From: an uncultured Gammaproteobacteria bacterium
GTDB lineage: Bacteria > Pseudomonadota > Gammaproteobacteria > SZUA-140
Assembly: GCA_945787585.1 (NCBI GenBank)
Contig: CALZIG010000085.1
Location: 1 to 5,515, forward strand
Reading direction: 5' to 3'
Length of the DNA stretch: 5,515 nt
Below are positions 4,953 to 5,515 of the stretch, in pieces; within the stretch, counting starts at the first letter, position 1, and each line of letters begins with the position of its first letter. The position numbers and the translations under genes are program-made. Below the pieces are notes generated by a model. It ran no database searches, was not told where the DNA came from, and saw only the letters and a list, made by a program, of their open reading frames with translations.

Positions 4953-5515
4953 TTGTTAGACGTTCTTTACCGGGATGAGCAGCTCATCGCGATCAACAAG
5001 CCTGCGGGGCTGCTGGTGCACCGCTCGATGATCGACCGCCACGAGACTCGGTTCGCGCTGCAGATGGTGCGGGACCAGATCGGGCAGCGCGTCTATCCGC
5101 TCCATCGCCTCGATAAGCCGACCTCGGGTGTTTTGCTGTTCGGCCTCAATGCCGAGATCGCGCGCCAGATGGGTGAGGTGTTTAGTGCACGCGAGACGGA
5201 AAAGCAATATCTTGCTGTCGTACGCGGTTACACTGCGGCCGATGCAGTGATCGATTATCCGCTCAGGGAAGAGCTCGATAAAATGAGCGACCGGCAGGCC
5301 GACCAGAACAAAGCGGCCCAACCCGCCATCACCGAATACCAGCGACTGGCGACCGTGGAGCTACCCCATGCCGTGGGCCGCTATTCCACGGCACGCTATT
5401 CACTGATTAGCGTCAGCCCAAAAAGCGGGCGCAAACACCAGATACGCCGCCACATGAAACATATCTTTCATCCGATAGTGGGTGACACCACCCACGGCGA
5501 TGGCAAACATAACCA
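4953..5515 (+). CDS. truC: TruC, tRNA pseudouridine(65) synthase, N-terminal part (3' end outside the window)
   Basis: RluA-family pseudouridine synthase. TruC isomerises U65 in the acceptor stem of certain tRNAs. The frame is open from 4953 to the window end, giving 187 residues of an expected 240-260. The catalytic motif HRLDKPTSG lies at residues 51-59, with the nucleophile Asp54 at the same position as I recall in E. coli TruC. Other matching segments are YRDEQLIAINKPAGLLVHRS (6-25), VRDQIGQ (39-45), YPLREELDK (106-114), AITEYQRLATVELP (126-139), and SPKSGRKHQIRRH (155-167), the conserved RKHQ-type block. The start is TTG: no ATG or GTG exists in frame between the stop at 4929-4931 and the homologous N-terminus, and GCGAGG at 4941-4946 sits 6 bases upstream of it. 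It diverges from the radical SAM gene with 45 bases between the preferred start codons. Confidence 0.93.
   Translation, partial: MLDVLYRDEQLIAINKPAGLLVHRSMIDRHETRFALQMVRDQIGQRVYPLHRLDKPTSGVLLFGLNAEIARQMGEVFSARETEKQYLAVVRGYTAADAVIDYPLREELDKMSDRQADQNKAAQPAITEYQRLATVELPHAVGRYSTARYSLISVSPKSGRKHQIRRHMKHIFHPIVGDTTHGDGKHN

Noticed and set aside
4956..5321. 121-aa open frame on the minus strand opposite truC
   Set aside because: It is the complement of a strongly recognisable TruC coding sequence; its apparent protein is a shadow.

Overview
The window looks like a piece of a gammaproteobacterial chromosome. The evidence is a ubiH-ubiI pair in the order familiar from the E. coli pepP-ubiH-ubiI cluster, a TruC-type tRNA pseudouridine synthase very close to the E. 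coli protein, and a B12-binding-type radical SAM protein of a kind common in proteobacteria. I cannot name a genus.

Layout. Positions 1-404 hold the C-terminal third of ubiH (+ strand, cut by the window start). ubiI follows 13 bases later, at 418-1638, and is complete. Together they supply two of the three flavin monooxygenase steps that hydroxylate the ubiquinone ring. After a 124-base AT-rich spacer rich in small palindromes comes a compact block at 1763-3369 of three co-directional genes: a TIGR04255-like protein of 249 aa, an orphan protein of 95 aa, and a protein of 186 aa with a His-Glu-Cys-Asp motif. Their spacings are 6 and 2 bases, so they are probably one transcript. The radical SAM gene then runs on the minus strand, 4907 back to 3381, with its stop only 11 bases from the end of the cassette. 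The partial truC (+ strand, from 4953 off the window end) diverges from it.

The three-gene block is compositionally foreign. Hand counts of 60-base lines give 17/60 G+C at 2161-2220 and 20/60 at 3061-3120, against 39/60 at 1261-1320 (ubiI) and 34/60 at 3961-4020 (radical SAM gene). No transposase, integrase, tRNA, attC-like site or obvious flanking direct repeat is visible. The block therefore looks like a horizontally acquired accessory cassette between housekeeping genes. Its function is unknown. A defence or toxin-antitoxin-like role is only a hypothesis, based on small size, tight coupling, sporadic family distribution and composition. No RNA genes, CRISPR arrays or insertion sequences were found.
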